From contig NZ_AP022589.1 in the NCBI RefSeq assembly GCF_010731755.1, positions 62,001 to 126,000 of the forward strand: a stretch of DNA of 64,000 nt, written 5' to 3'. Below are positions 27,779 through 36,224 of this stretch, one piece after another (positions within the stretch are counted from its first letter, which is position 1; each line of letters opens with the position of its first letter). Position numbers and translations under genes: made by a program. Under the pieces are notes generated by a model. The model saw only the letters and a program-made list of their open reading frames with translations, was not told the DNA's origin and searched no databases. Origin of the DNA: Mycolicibacter minnesotensis. GTDB taxonomy: Bacteria > Actinomycetota > Actinomycetes > Mycobacteriales > Mycobacteriaceae.

Positions 27779-29368
27779 TCAGGTCTGTCCGTGGCCATTC
27801 GCTCCTTCGCTGGGCTGACCGGTCCAGCTGGCCGGCAGTAGTGGCTCGGTTGGAGCGCTCTGGAAGGAGTCCCCCGTCAGGGTGGTCAGTCCCGCTTGCC
27901 GCACGTCATGTTTGACAACGCTTCCCTCGAACCCGAGCGCGCCCGCGCTCCCGTCCGAAGCAAGCGGTCCCCCACCGGTAGGCGGTGCCCATTGGGCATC
28001 CACCTCAACATTCATGTCGGCATACCCGTGATCGTGCAGCTGCGCCTTGCGCCGGCGACGCGTCCGCGAAGACCGCCGCGCAGCCGACTCCTCCGCAGCG
28101 GAATCCGATGCCGGGCTTTTCGCGTGGGCACCCGTTCCACTTCCGGTCCTGTTGGTCGAATCGAAGCCCACACCGGGACCGCCTCCGAAGCCGACCACGG
28201 CCGGAAAGAATCCCATCGCCGCCGGCGCCGTAGGCGGTGGTGCCGGCGGAGCCGCGCCGCCGGGCACACTCGCCGGCGGCGCTGCCGCCGGCGCTCCGGT
28301 CGCCGGCACCGACCCTGGCAGACCCACCACATGCAGGTTCGACACCGTCGTCACCGGCACAGGAGCCGCAACCGCCTGCGGAAGCCCCACGTCAATGGGC
28401 AGTGCGAAGGCGAATGGCCGCGGCAAAGCGCCTAGTGCCGACAATGCACTCAAGCTCGCCCAGGGTGCCGCGAGACTCGAAGAGATCGCGGCACCCAGCT
28501 CGATGGCGGTCAAGGGGTGCGCGAGCAGCCACGGCGCGAGAGTCACTGGGTTGAGAAGGAGCAGGCCCACTTCCGGGTTCGTCGAAAAGTTGGCGATGAT
28601 GTAGTCGATCTCTTGGATCTGCGTCAGTGTGTTCTTGAGCCAGTAGGCCACGGTCAAAGGGTTGGTGTAAGAGGTGTAGGGCAGCCCGTCGATGGTGCCG
28701 GTCACCGGATCCCAATTGAGGCCGAAGACTGCTCGGACGAAATCCGCGACGCCCTCGAGAAAGGGGTCGGTCCAGGTGTGGGCGGGCCCCCATGGGTCCG
28801 ATGAGTCCGCAGCCGCTGCCGAAGCCTCCGACTTGAGGATCGCCGGCGCCACTGGAGTCGGCGGCACAGACGCCGCAGCCGAACCCGCAACCGCCTGATA
28901 AGCACTCATCGTGGCCGCCGCCTGAACCCACATCCGCGCGTAGTCCGCCTCATTGAGCGCAATCGGAATCGTGTTCACCCCAAAGAAATTGGTCGCCACC
29001 AAAACTCCGTGCACTGCATGATTGGCAGCCAGCTCCGCCATCGTCGGCATCGCCGCCAACGCGGTCACATAGGCCGCCGCCACCGTCTCATGCTGAGCCG
29101 CCGCCACCGCACTATCAGCACTAGCCTGCGCCAACCACGCCAAATACGGCACATTGGCAGCCGCATACGACTGCGCGCTAGGACCCTCCCACACCCCAGC
29201 CTCAATCGCACCAAGCACCTCACCAAGCTCCGCAGCCACCTCGGCATACTCGGCACTGAGCGAATTCCACGTCCCCGCCGCAGCCAACACCGCACCCGGC
29301 CCCGGACCACTACTCAACAACGCCGAATGCACCTCCGGCGGCAAGGCCATAAACGCAGGCGCCGTCAC
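27779..29368 (-). CDS. PPE protein (PPE4-like), copy A
   Basis: 529 residues starting V-T-A-P-A-F-M-A-L-P-P-E, so it has the PPE motif. The first 180 residues are the PPE helical domain, including V-W-E-G-P-S-A and the N-F-F-G-V-N-T-I-P-I segment seen in PPE4. A variable middle follows, then a Pro/Ala-rich part and a C-terminal tail (R-T-R-R-R-R-K near 455, then G-L-T-T-L-T-G-D-S-F) that is specific to PPE4, the ESX-3-linked PPE. The GTG at 29368 is separated from the PE stop by a single base. The PE-PPE pair is expected to be an ESX substrate dimer. PPE4-like proteins need EspG3 as chaperone, which is missing here. Confidence 0.93.
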   Translation of the reverse strand: MTAPAFMALPPEVHSALLSSGPGPGAVLAAAGTWNSLSAEYAEVAAELGEVLGAIEAGVWEGPSAQSYAAANVPYLAWLAQASADSAVAAAQHETVAAAYVTALAAMPTMAELAANHAVHGVLVATNFFGVNTIPIALNEADYARMWVQAAATMSAYQAVAGSAAASVPPTPVAPAILKSEASAAAADSSDPWGPAHTWTDPFLEGVADFVRAVFGLNWDPVTGTIDGLPYTSYTNPLTVAYWLKNTLTQIQEIDYIIANFSTNPEVGLLLLNPVTLAPWLLAHPLTAIELGAAISSSLAAPWASLSALSALGALPRPFAFALPIDVGLPQAVAAPVPVTTVSNLHVVGLPGSVPATGAPAAAPPASVPGGAAPPAPPPTAPAAMGFFPAVVGFGGGPGVGFDSTNRTGSGTGAHAKSPASDSAAEESAARRSSRTRRRRKAQLHDHGYADMNVEVDAQWAPPTGGGPLASDGSAGALGFEGSVVKHDVRQAGLTTLTGDSFQSAPTEPLLPASWTGQPSEGANGHGQT

Positions 29369-29369
29369 A

Positions 29370-29678
29370 CTAACCACCCCAACTCGAGTAGACCGCTGCC
29401 GCGTGGGCGTCGCCGACCGCATAGCCCACAGCCGCCTCGCCGACACCGATGCCCGAGCGGCCGAGTTCAGCTGTGCCGGCCGCGGCGACCACGACATGCC
29501 GACTTCCGTGACCACTCAATGTCGCTGCGCTCTGCAGGGAGACGGGGTCGGCGGCGGGAGGAAGCACTGCCGTGATGATCGGCACCGCGCCGGCGTGGAC
29601 GGCGGCGAGCCTGGCGCTCAACGCTTCGATACGAGCGCTGGCGGCGGCCAGTCCTTCGGGGACGACATGTAGCGGCAT
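29370..29678 (-). CDS. PE protein (PE5-like)
   Basis: 102 residues, the same length as PE5, starting M-P-L-H-V-V-P-E-G-L, so the PE motif is at residues 7-8. The two-helix PE fold is followed by Y86-A-V-G-D90, the Y-x-x-x-D type VII export signal. It ends W-G-G, like PE5. AAGGAG lies 8 bases before the ATG. It forms an operon with PPE copy A (one-base gap), esxG and esxH. Confidence 0.94.
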   Translation of the reverse strand: MPLHVVPEGLAAASARIEALSARLAAVHAGAVPIITAVLPPAADPVSLQSAATLSGHGSRHVVVAAAGTAELGRSGIGVGEAAVGYAVGDAHAAAVYSSWGG

Positions 29679-30245
29679 GACCAATCTCCTTCCGAACCGA
29701 GAAACACACCCTCAGGCAACTGCCTTGTGGTACTCATACGACCACCAAGACCGAACACGTGTCGACCGCCGGGGCGGCGTAGGGCGCGCTCTGACCCGGG
29801 ATGCGGGGCCGGGGAACGTCAGCTCGATTTTTCTGAATAGTGCTGGTGAGAGGCATTTTTCAGAATTGAAGGAAGATATGTTAATCGTTGCACGTCGCAC
29901 GCTCTGAGTTTGAATCAGCAGGTTCGGAATGACAGACCGGCACTGGGAAGTCAGATCCGGCATGCGGTCTGGTGATGCTCACCGTGGCGGAAGTCCGCAG
30001 TCGTGCCTGCTCTCGATTCTGCGCATGACAGATCTGCGAGGCGCCGGTCTTCTCGAATCATGCTGTGCAACAAAGTTGTAGTGGCTCCAGCCCGGTCAGA
30101 TTCGGCGAGGCGGAGCAGTCGTCCGGGCATGCATGTGTTCGCGCATGCGACAAGGAGGATGCGAACAAGAGACTGTGCGGCGTCCGCCGCGCGCAGCGGT
30201 GGACGCCGCACAGCGAGGAAATGACTAAAGTGCGCTTGTCGGCGA
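29679..30245. other. Promoter region of the PE-PPE-esx operon
   Basis: 567 bases without a supported gene between PE and PPE copy B. An AT-rich stretch at 29825-29890 is the likely promoter for the minus-strand operon. Within it two 11-base direct repeats (TTTTTCTGAAT at 29828 and TTTTTCAGAAT at 29856) each contain a T-T-C-N-G-A-A palindrome, spaced 28 bases start to start. They may be regulator sites. I do not see an IdeR or Zur box of the kind that controls canonical ESX-3. Confidence 0.45.
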
Positions 30246-31838
30246 TCAGGGCTGTGCGTCGGGATCCTTCACTTCACTAGGCTGACCGGTCCAGCTACCC
30301 GGCAGTAGTGGTGCAGTCGGAGCAGAGCCGAAGGAGTCCCCCGCCAGGGTGGTCAGTCCCGCTTGCCGCACGTCATGTTTGACAACGCTTCCCTCGAACC
30401 CGAGCGCGCCCGCGCTCCCGTCCGAAGCAAGTGACCCCCCACCGGTAGGCGGTGCCCATTGGGCATCCACCTCAACATTCATGTCGGCATACCCGTGATC
30501 GTGCAGCTGCGCCTTGCGCCGGCGACGCGTCCGCGAAGACCGCCGCGCAGCCGACTCCTCCGCTGCAGAGTCCGACGCCGGACTCTTCGCCTGCGCCCTC
30601 GCGCCGCTTCCGGTCCTGTTGGTCGAATCGAAGCCCACACCGGGACCGCCTCCGAAGCCGACCACGGCCGGGAAAAATCCCATCGCCGCCGGCGCTGCAG
30701 GCGCCGGTGCCGGCGGAGACGCACCGCCGGGCACACTCGCCGGCGGCGCTGCCGCCGGCGCTCCGGTCGCCGGCACCGACCCCGGCAGACCCACCACATG
30801 CAGATTCGGCACCGTGGTAACCGGACCAGGATCCGCAACCGCCTGCGGGAGTACGTCCAGCGGCAGCGGTGATCCCGTTGGCCACGGTATGGCGGCCAGT
30901 GCCGACAGCGCGCTCAGTCCCGCCCAGGGCGCGGTAAGGCTCGAGCCGATCGCGACACCCAGTTCGATGGCGACCAGGGGATGCGCGATCAGGAAGGTCG
31001 AGAGCGTTGCCGGGTTGAGAAGGAGCAGTGCCACTTCCGGGTTCGTGGGAAAGTTGAAGAGGACGTAGTTGACCTCCTGAATCAGGGTCACCGTGTTCTT
31101 GACCCAGTACAGGCCGGTCGCGGGGTTGACGTACGCCGTGTACGGCAGCCCGTTGATGGTGCCGCTCGCAGGCTCCCAGTTGACCCCCACGGATCGCAAC
31201 ACCTGCGCGATGCCCTCCAGTACCGGGTCGGTCCAGGTGTGGGCGGGCCCCCATGGGTCCAACGGATCTGATGAGTCCGCGACTCCGGCAGCCGCCTCTG
31301 ACTTCAGAATCGCCGGCGCCACTGGAGTCGGCGGCACAGACGCCGCAGCCGAACCCGCAACCGCCTGATAAGCACTCATCGTGGCCGCCGCCTGAACCCA
31401 CATCCGCGCGTAGTCCGCCTCATTGAGCGCAATCGGAATCGTGTTCACCCCAAAGAAATTGGTCGCCACCAAAACTCCGTGCACTGCATGATTGGCAGCC
31501 AGCTCCGCCATCGTCGGCATCGCCGCCAACGCGGTCACATAGGCCGCCGCCACCGTCTCATGCTGAGCCGCCGCCACCGCACTATCAGCACTAGCCTGCG
31601 CCAACCACGCCAAATACGGCACATTGGCAGCCGCATACGACTGCGCGCTAGGACCCTCCCACACCCCAGCCTCAATCGCACCAAGCACCTCACCAAGCTC
31701 CGCAGCCACCTCGGCATACTCGGCACTGAGCGAATTCCACGTCCCCGCCGCAGCCAACACCGCACCCGGCCCCGGACCACTACTCAACAACGCCGAATGC
31801 ACCTCCGGCGGCAAGGCCATAAACGCAGGCGCCGTCAC
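30246..31838 (-). CDS. PPE protein (PPE4-like), copy B
   Basis: 530 residues, a close copy of PPE A. The first ~175 codons are essentially identical at DNA level, the region from about residue 185 to 340 has diverged, and the last ~200 residues are again nearly identical apart from scattered changes. The N-terminal PPE domain and the PPE4-type tail are intact, so it should be a functional protein. Its PE partner is only a stump (31835-31927), so it may pair with the remaining PE. It lies 5' of the main operon, separated from it by about 570 bases. Confidence 0.92.
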   Translation of the reverse strand: MTAPAFMALPPEVHSALLSSGPGPGAVLAAAGTWNSLSAEYAEVAAELGEVLGAIEAGVWEGPSAQSYAAANVPYLAWLAQASADSAVAAAQHETVAAAYVTALAAMPTMAELAANHAVHGVLVATNFFGVNTIPIALNEADYARMWVQAAATMSAYQAVAGSAAASVPPTPVAPAILKSEAAAGVADSSDPLDPWGPAHTWTDPVLEGIAQVLRSVGVNWEPASGTINGLPYTAYVNPATGLYWVKNTVTLIQEVNYVLFNFPTNPEVALLLLNPATLSTFLIAHPLVAIELGVAIGSSLTAPWAGLSALSALAAIPWPTGSPLPLDVLPQAVADPGPVTTVPNLHVVGLPGSVPATGAPAAAPPASVPGGASPPAPAPAAPAAMGFFPAVVGFGGGPGVGFDSTNRTGSGARAQAKSPASDSAAEESAARRSSRTRRRRKAQLHDHGYADMNVEVDAQWAPPTGGGSLASDGSAGALGFEGSVVKHDVRQAGLTTLAGDSFGSAPTAPLLPGSWTGQPSEVKDPDAQP

Positions 31839-31927
31839 ACTAACCACCCCAACTCAGGCACGCGCTCAAGTCCTACGGGAGGCGGGCAGCTGGCGATCAG
31901 CCCCTCGGGGAAGACGCAGTGCGGCAT
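31835..31927 (-). pseudogene. Remnant of a PE gene before PPE copy B
   Basis: The ribosome site and ATG of the intact PE gene are conserved here, and the first residues (M-P-H-C-V-F-P-E-G-L) still match the PE5-like N-terminus. After about 13 codons the similarity stops. The reading frame then runs into the PE/PPE junction in the wrong frame and ends after 30 residues, inside the PPE start. A deletion of roughly 210 bases removed the PE core and export signal. Confidence 0.75.
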
Positions 31928-32758
31928 GGCCAATCTCCTTCCGAACGGGGAATCACACCCTCGAGTGACTTCCTCTCACTAGCCATGGGACCACCGTGGC
32001 CGAATACTGTCGACCTCCGAGGCGGCAGCCTCGCATGTAGTTTCCCGGAGAGGCCAACCAGAGGGAAGCGCCGATAGCAATGAATTAGCTTGTTCGCCAA
32101 GGGAATTAGGGCGCCGCCTGCAGCACCCATGGAGCAGAAGACGCCTCGATCGAGTTTCAATCAGTAGAACCTGAAAGCTACACCGGCACTTGAGAATCGG
32201 ATGGTCCCATCAAGGCGATCGCAAGATTCAACGCGTCACGCGTGTTGGTTCTCAGGCATGGGGAGAGCAGAAAAGTGAGCGAGTGGCCTCACTCGCATTG
32301 CACAGCAACGCATATGCGGCCATAGAGCTCGATATTGAGCGAACCCCTCTGATGACTGAATCAGATGAGGTGGAGCCGCAATCCGCGGATGCGGAAAGCG
32401 CATCGGGGCAGATTGAGCCGGAACTCACGCACTGGGACCACGGGGAGATCAATTGTGGCGCGCGATCAGTTCAAGATCGTCAATCCGACAATCCGGGCAC
32501 GGACGTCTGCATGGCGGCGGTGCCGGTGTCATGATCCCGTGACGTCACGAGGAGCGGAAACAATAACATCGCCCGCTCCCGTCCAGCCGTCGGCACCACA
32601 ACTCCGACCGGCTCCGGGCGACCTGTCCGACGGTAGGCCTCGGAGACACCATAGGGACCTCCATGAGTTGGCGGATCGGTGTCGCCCCTGCCGCGCCCGT
32701 AACGACGCGCCAGGTTAGTCAAACGACTACACCGATGCGGTACGGCTAGCGTAGTCAT
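31928..32758. other. Non-coding stretch between PE remnant and tetR
   Basis: 830 bases with no gene I can support; open frames here have no ribosome site or known match. The half next to the PE remnant is degraded copy of the DNA upstream of PE. A perfect 7-base inverted repeat with a 4-base loop (GCGAGTG-GCCT-CACTCGC) lies at 32279-32296. The tetR promoter and operator are at the right end. Confidence 0.45.
32715..32730. promoter_or_regulatory. Palindromic operator candidate before tetR
   Basis: TTAGTC-AAAC-GACTAC, 29 bases before the tetR start. It has the same arms and spacer length as the perfect palindrome before the sulfatase gene (11600-11615). A weaker third copy, GTAGTC-ATGT-GGCTGA, spans the tetR start at 32751-32766. 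This arrangement suits autoregulation by the TetR protein. Confidence 0.6.
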
Positions 32759-33370
32759 GTGGCTGACAAGAGGGCAACAGATGCCCAGACCGACGAGAGC
32801 ACATCGTCGGCACGCGAGGAGACCATCGCCGCGGTGCTGACACACGCGGCCGAGTTGTTCGCCGAGCGTGGACCGGCGGCCACCTCGATCCGTGATATCG
32901 GCACCAGGTCGGGAGTCAACCACGGCCTGGTTTTCCGCTACCTTGGCACGAAGGATCAGCTGGTCAAAGCGGTCTTGAATCATCTCGCCGATGACGTTTC
33001 CGCTGCCGCGCAGGCCGGTGCTCCAGTGGCCGTGATCGCCGCCAAGACGGAGCTGCAGCTGCGCGTGGTGGCCCGGGCCACCCTCGACGGGTTTGCGGTC
33101 GGCCGCCTGCAGGACCGATTTCCGATCGCAGCAAATCTCATCAGCCATGCACTGTGCAGCAACGAAGATGAGCGCACCGGACGACTCTCCGCCGCGAATG
33201 TCATTGCACTACAACTGGGTTGGCAGCTTTTCGAACCACTCGTGCGCGCGGCCACCGGCACCGAGGACATCCCGGCCGATGAACTTCAGCACATCATCAA
33301 CACTGAGATTGCGCGCATGCTCCGAACCGATCCAGCAGAGCTCTACCAGATTGCATTCCCGGTGAACTAA
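32759..33370 (+). CDS. TetR family transcriptional regulator
   Basis: 203 residues. The N-terminal helix-turn-helix is typical (about 25-70): A-A-E-L-F-A-E-R-G-P-A-A-T-S-I-R-D-I, then the recognition helix V-N-H-G-L-V-F-R-Y-L-G-T-K-D-Q-L. The C-terminal ligand domain is helical and has no known ligand signature. The start is a GTG at 32759 preceded by no strong ribosome site, and the transcript may be nearly leaderless. It borders the ESX island and has shared palindromes with the sulfatase promoter 21 kb away. Confidence 0.9.
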   Translation: MADKRATDAQTDESTSSAREETIAAVLTHAAELFAERGPAATSIRDIGTRSGVNHGLVFRYLGTKDQLVKAVLNHLADDVSAAAQAGAPVAVIAAKTELQLRVVARATLDGFAVGRLQDRFPIAANLISHALCSNEDERTGRLSAANVIALQLGWQLFEPLVRAATGTEDIPADELQHIINTEIARMLRTDPAELYQIAFPVN

Positions 33371-33391
33371 AGGACGGGCCGCCGATACCGG

Positions 33392-34147
33392 TTATTCGGC
33401 TTCCAAGGCGGCCAGGACCTCGTCGGACAGATCGACATTGGTCCACACGTTCTGAACGTCATCGTTGTCTTCAAGAGCCTCGACCAGCTTGATCACCTTG
33501 CGGGCACCCTCGACGTCAACGGCCACACTCACCGACGCCACGAAACTGGCCTCCGCCGAGTCGTAGTCGATACCCGCATCCACCAGCGCCGAGCGCACCG
33601 CCACCAGGTCACCCGGCTCCGAAATCACCTCGAAGCTTTCGCCCAGGTCATTCACGTCCTCAGCGCCGGCATCCAAAACCGCCACCAAGACGTCATCCTC
33701 GGTCAGACCGTTCTTGTCCAAAGTGACCGTCCCCTTACGGCTGAACAAGTAGGCCACCGACCCCGGGTCAGCCATCGCCCCGCCGTTACGGGTCATCGCC
33801 ACCCGCACCTCACTGGCCGCGCGGTTACGGTTGTCGGTCAGACACTCGATCAGGACCGCGACGCCGTTAGGCCCATAGCCCTCATAGGTGATGGTCTGAT
33901 AGTCGGCCCCACCAGCCTCTTCACCAGCACCACGCTTTCGCGCCCGCTCGATGTTGTCGTTGGGGACCGAACTCTTCTTCGCCTTCTGAATCGCGTCATA
34001 CAACGTCGGATTACCCGACGGATCCCCACCACCAACGCGCGCGGCGACTTCGATGTTCTTGATCAACCGCGCAAAGTTCTTCCCGCGACGCGCGTCAATG
34101 ACGGCCTTCTTGTGCTTGGTGGTAGCCCACTTGGAATGGCCGCTCAT
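33392..34147 (-). CDS. YebC/PmpR family protein
   Basis: 251 residues with the family opening [14 protein letters not shown] and the [11 protein letters not shown] motif. Rv2603c is the M. tuberculosis counterpart. The family was long called a transcription regulator. Work on relatives (TACO1, YebC) points to a role in helping ribosomes through proline-rich stretches. If so, the expanded Pro-rich SecD in this window would be a natural client, which is inference. Converges with tetR. Confidence 0.95.
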   Translation of the reverse strand: MSGHSKWATTKHKKAVIDARRGKNFARLIKNIEVAARVGGGDPSGNPTLYDAIQKAKKSSVPNDNIERARKRGAGEEAGGADYQTITYEGYGPNGVAVLIECLTDNRNRAASEVRVAMTRNGGAMADPGSVAYLFSRKGTVTLDKNGLTEDDVLVAVLDAGAEDVNDLGESFEVISEPGDLVAVRSALVDAGIDYDSAEASFVASVSVAVDVEGARKVIKLVEALEDNDDVQNVWTNVDLSDEVLAALEAE

Positions 34148-34208
34148 GCGATTGCCTACCTCACTGTTGCGTCAGAACTTTGCGCGACGAGTCTACGTGT
34201 CAGCTCGG

Positions 34209-35561
34209 TCAGCGCGCCGGGGGCTGCCCCGGCGGGAAGAAGCCGGGTGCCCATCGCTCGATCAGCGCGGCATAGTCGACGTGCGCGTCCAGCTGAACCG
34301 CGACCCCCAACAGGCCGCCCAGTGTGCGCAGCAACATGACGTAACCAGCCGGGAGTGTCATCTGACGCGCCATCCGGAATCGGTCGCCGAAGCCTTCGGC
34401 CAACGGATCGGTGGTGACCAGCGCAGACTTCTGGAACCACTTGCGGGTGAAGTGGAACTCGCCCGACCGCAGCGGATCGATGTAGGGCCACAGCGGCTGG
34501 ATGTACTCGACCAGCTGCTCGGCACTCAGCTCGTAGTCGGCCGGCATGAATCCGAGCTGCTTGAGCAGACGGATCGACTCGTCCCACTGCTCATCACGCG
34601 CCCAGCACAACAGTTCGGCGAAGCCGGAGGGGATGCCGCCGGGATGTTCGGCCACCGCACCGAAGTCGATGACGCCCAGCCGGCCGTCCGGCAACAGCAT
34701 GAAGTTGCCCGGGTGCGGGTCGGCGTGCACCAGCCCGACCCGCGCCGGTGAGCTCAAGGTGAACTCCAGCAGCAACGCGCACGCGGAGTCTCGCTCCTGT
34801 TTAGTGCCGCTGCTGATGATGGCGGAGAGTCGCCGTCCTTCGATCCACTCCGAGACGATCACCTTGGGTGCGCTGGCGATCACCGCCGGAACGAAGAACT
34901 TGGGATCATCTGCGTAGGCCTTGGCGAACGCCCGCTGGTTGTCGGCCTCCTGGCGGTATTCCAGTTCGGCTTCCAGGGTGTCGTTGATCTCCGAGACGAG
35001 CCGGTCCACATCAGCACCGGGCACGACTTGCTTGGCTATCCAGTTGAATCGCTGAATCAGTTTGAGGTCGGCGCGCAGCGCCTCGTCGGCGCCGGGATAT
35101 TGAATCTTCACCGCGACGTCCCGACCGTCCTTCCAGACAGCCCGGTGCACCTGTCCGATGCTCGCCGATGCGGCGGGTGTGTCGTCGAAGGACGCGAAGC
35201 GCTCGCGCCACTTGGTGCCGAGCTGGGCATCGAGCACCCGGTGCACTTTGGCGGCAGGCAAGGGTGGGGCCTCACTCTGCAGCTTGACCAGGGCCTCGCG
35301 GAAAGGTTCGGCGAACTGCGGAGGGATCGCCGCCTCCATCACCGAGAGGGCCTGCCCGACCTTCATCGCGCCGCCCTTGAGCTCGCCGAGCACCTTGAAC
35401 ATCTCGTCGGCGGCCTTCTCCAGGAGCTCGGCACTGACCTCGTCCTTGGACTTGCCGGTCATCCGTTTACCTACGCCCAGCGCTGCGCGGCCCGCGACTC
35501 CGGCCGGGAGGCTCGCCAGTTTTACTGCGCGGCGAAATCCACCTCGCGCGAGATCTGCCAT
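34209..35561 (-). CDS. ABC1/AarF-type atypical kinase (UbiB family)
   Basis: 450 residues of the UbiB/ADCK family, atypical kinases linked to lipid or quinone handling. Visible are the family K-V-G-Q motif (M-K-V-G-Q-A-L-S-V-M), the A-S-I-G-Q-V-H-R-A nucleotide loop, the V-A-V-K-I-Q-Y-P lysine, the catalytic V-H-A-D-P-H-P-G-N-F and the metal-binding V-I-D-F-G. Mycobacteria use menaquinone, so the client is unlikely to be ubiquinone. The gene stands alone between yebC and pdxT. Confidence 0.92.
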   Translation of the reverse strand: MADLARGGFRRAVKLASLPAGVAGRAALGVGKRMTGKSKDEVSAELLEKAADEMFKVLGELKGGAMKVGQALSVMEAAIPPQFAEPFREALVKLQSEAPPLPAAKVHRVLDAQLGTKWRERFASFDDTPAASASIGQVHRAVWKDGRDVAVKIQYPGADEALRADLKLIQRFNWIAKQVVPGADVDRLVSEINDTLEAELEYRQEADNQRAFAKAYADDPKFFVPAVIASAPKVIVSEWIEGRRLSAIISSGTKQERDSACALLLEFTLSSPARVGLVHADPHPGNFMLLPDGRLGVIDFGAVAEHPGGIPSGFAELLCWARDEQWDESIRLLKQLGFMPADYELSAEQLVEYIQPLWPYIDPLRSGEFHFTRKWFQKSALVTTDPLAEGFGDRFRMARQMTLPAGYVMLLRTLGGLLGVAVQLDAHVDYAALIERWAPGFFPPGQPPAR

Positions 35562-35627
35562 GCCGCCATCATGCCTCGCCGGCGCCGGCGGCGGTATTCC
35601 TGGTCGCCGGATCGGTGGCCGCGTCGG

Positions 35628-36224
35628 TCAGGCCTGCCCCGCGACGATGTCGACGAAGAGCCGGTGGATCCGGCGATCGCCGGTCACCTCAGGATGAAAT
35701 GAGGTGGCCAATACGCCACCCTGACGCACGGCCACCGGATGCCCGGCGGCCTGCGCCAGCACCTGCACGCTGGGACCGATGCGTTCCACCCAGGGCGCGC
35801 GGATGAACACCGCGTGCACCGGCCCTTCCAGGCCTTCGAAGTCGACGTCTCCTTCGAAGGAATCAACTTGGCGCCCGAAGGCGTTGCGCCGCACGGCCAT
35901 ATCGATTCCGCACAGCGGGGTCGCCGCACGTCCCTGCGCACCGGCATCCAGGATCTCGCTGGCCAGCAGGATCATCCCCGCACACGATCCGTAGGCCGGC
36001 ATCCCGTCGGCCAGCCGATTCCGCAGCGGTTCGGTCAGCTCCAGCTCACGCAGGAGAAGACTGATCGTGGTCGACTCCCCACCGGGGATCAGCAGCGCGT
36101 CTACGGCATCCAGTTCTGCGCGGCGGCGTACGGGCACCGGGTCGGCGCCGACGGCACTCAGTGCGGCCAGGTGTTCACGAACGTCGCCCTGTAGGGCGAG
36201 CACACCGATCTGGGGTCCGCTCAC
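35628..36224 (-). CDS. pdxT: PLP synthase glutaminase subunit PdxT
   Basis: PdxT releases ammonia from glutamine and channels it to PdxS for pyridoxal phosphate synthesis. 198 residues, as in M. tuberculosis Rv2604c. Class I glutaminase landmarks: I-G-V-L-A-L-Q-G-D at the start, I-P-G-G-E-S-T-T, the nucleophile Cys in Y-G-S-C-A-G-M-I, and the His-Glu pair in S-F-H-P-E-V-T. The GTG start overlaps the tesB stop by four bases and removes a low-complexity upstream extension. Confidence 0.96.
   Translation of the reverse strand: MSGPQIGVLALQGDVREHLAALSAVGADPVPVRRRAELDAVDALLIPGGESTTISLLLRELELTEPLRNRLADGMPAYGSCAGMILLASEILDAGAQGRAATPLCGIDMAVRRNAFGRQVDSFEGDVDFEGLEGPVHAVFIRAPWVERIGPSVQVLAQAAGHPVAVRQGGVLATSFHPEVTGDRRIHRLFVDIVAGQA

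Larger units (their letters stand above)
27779..32210. repeat. Tandem duplication of the PE-PPE unit
   Basis: The unit at about 27779-29960 (PPE A, PE, upstream DNA) is repeated at about 30246-32205 (PPE B, PE stump, upstream DNA). Beyond the coding part, about 100 bases upstream of each PE start align, and a further match (G-T-T-T-N-A-A-T-C-A-G and A-C-C-G-G-C-A-C-T) lies near 29912-29955 and 32155-32195. Identity is near complete over the first ~520 bases of the PPE genes, which implies a recent duplication or continuing gene conversion. Confidence 0.85.

Noticed and set aside
32190..32534. A 114-residue open frame upstream of tetR
   Set aside because: No ribosome site, no recognisable motif, and part of it falls in duplicated non-coding DNA.
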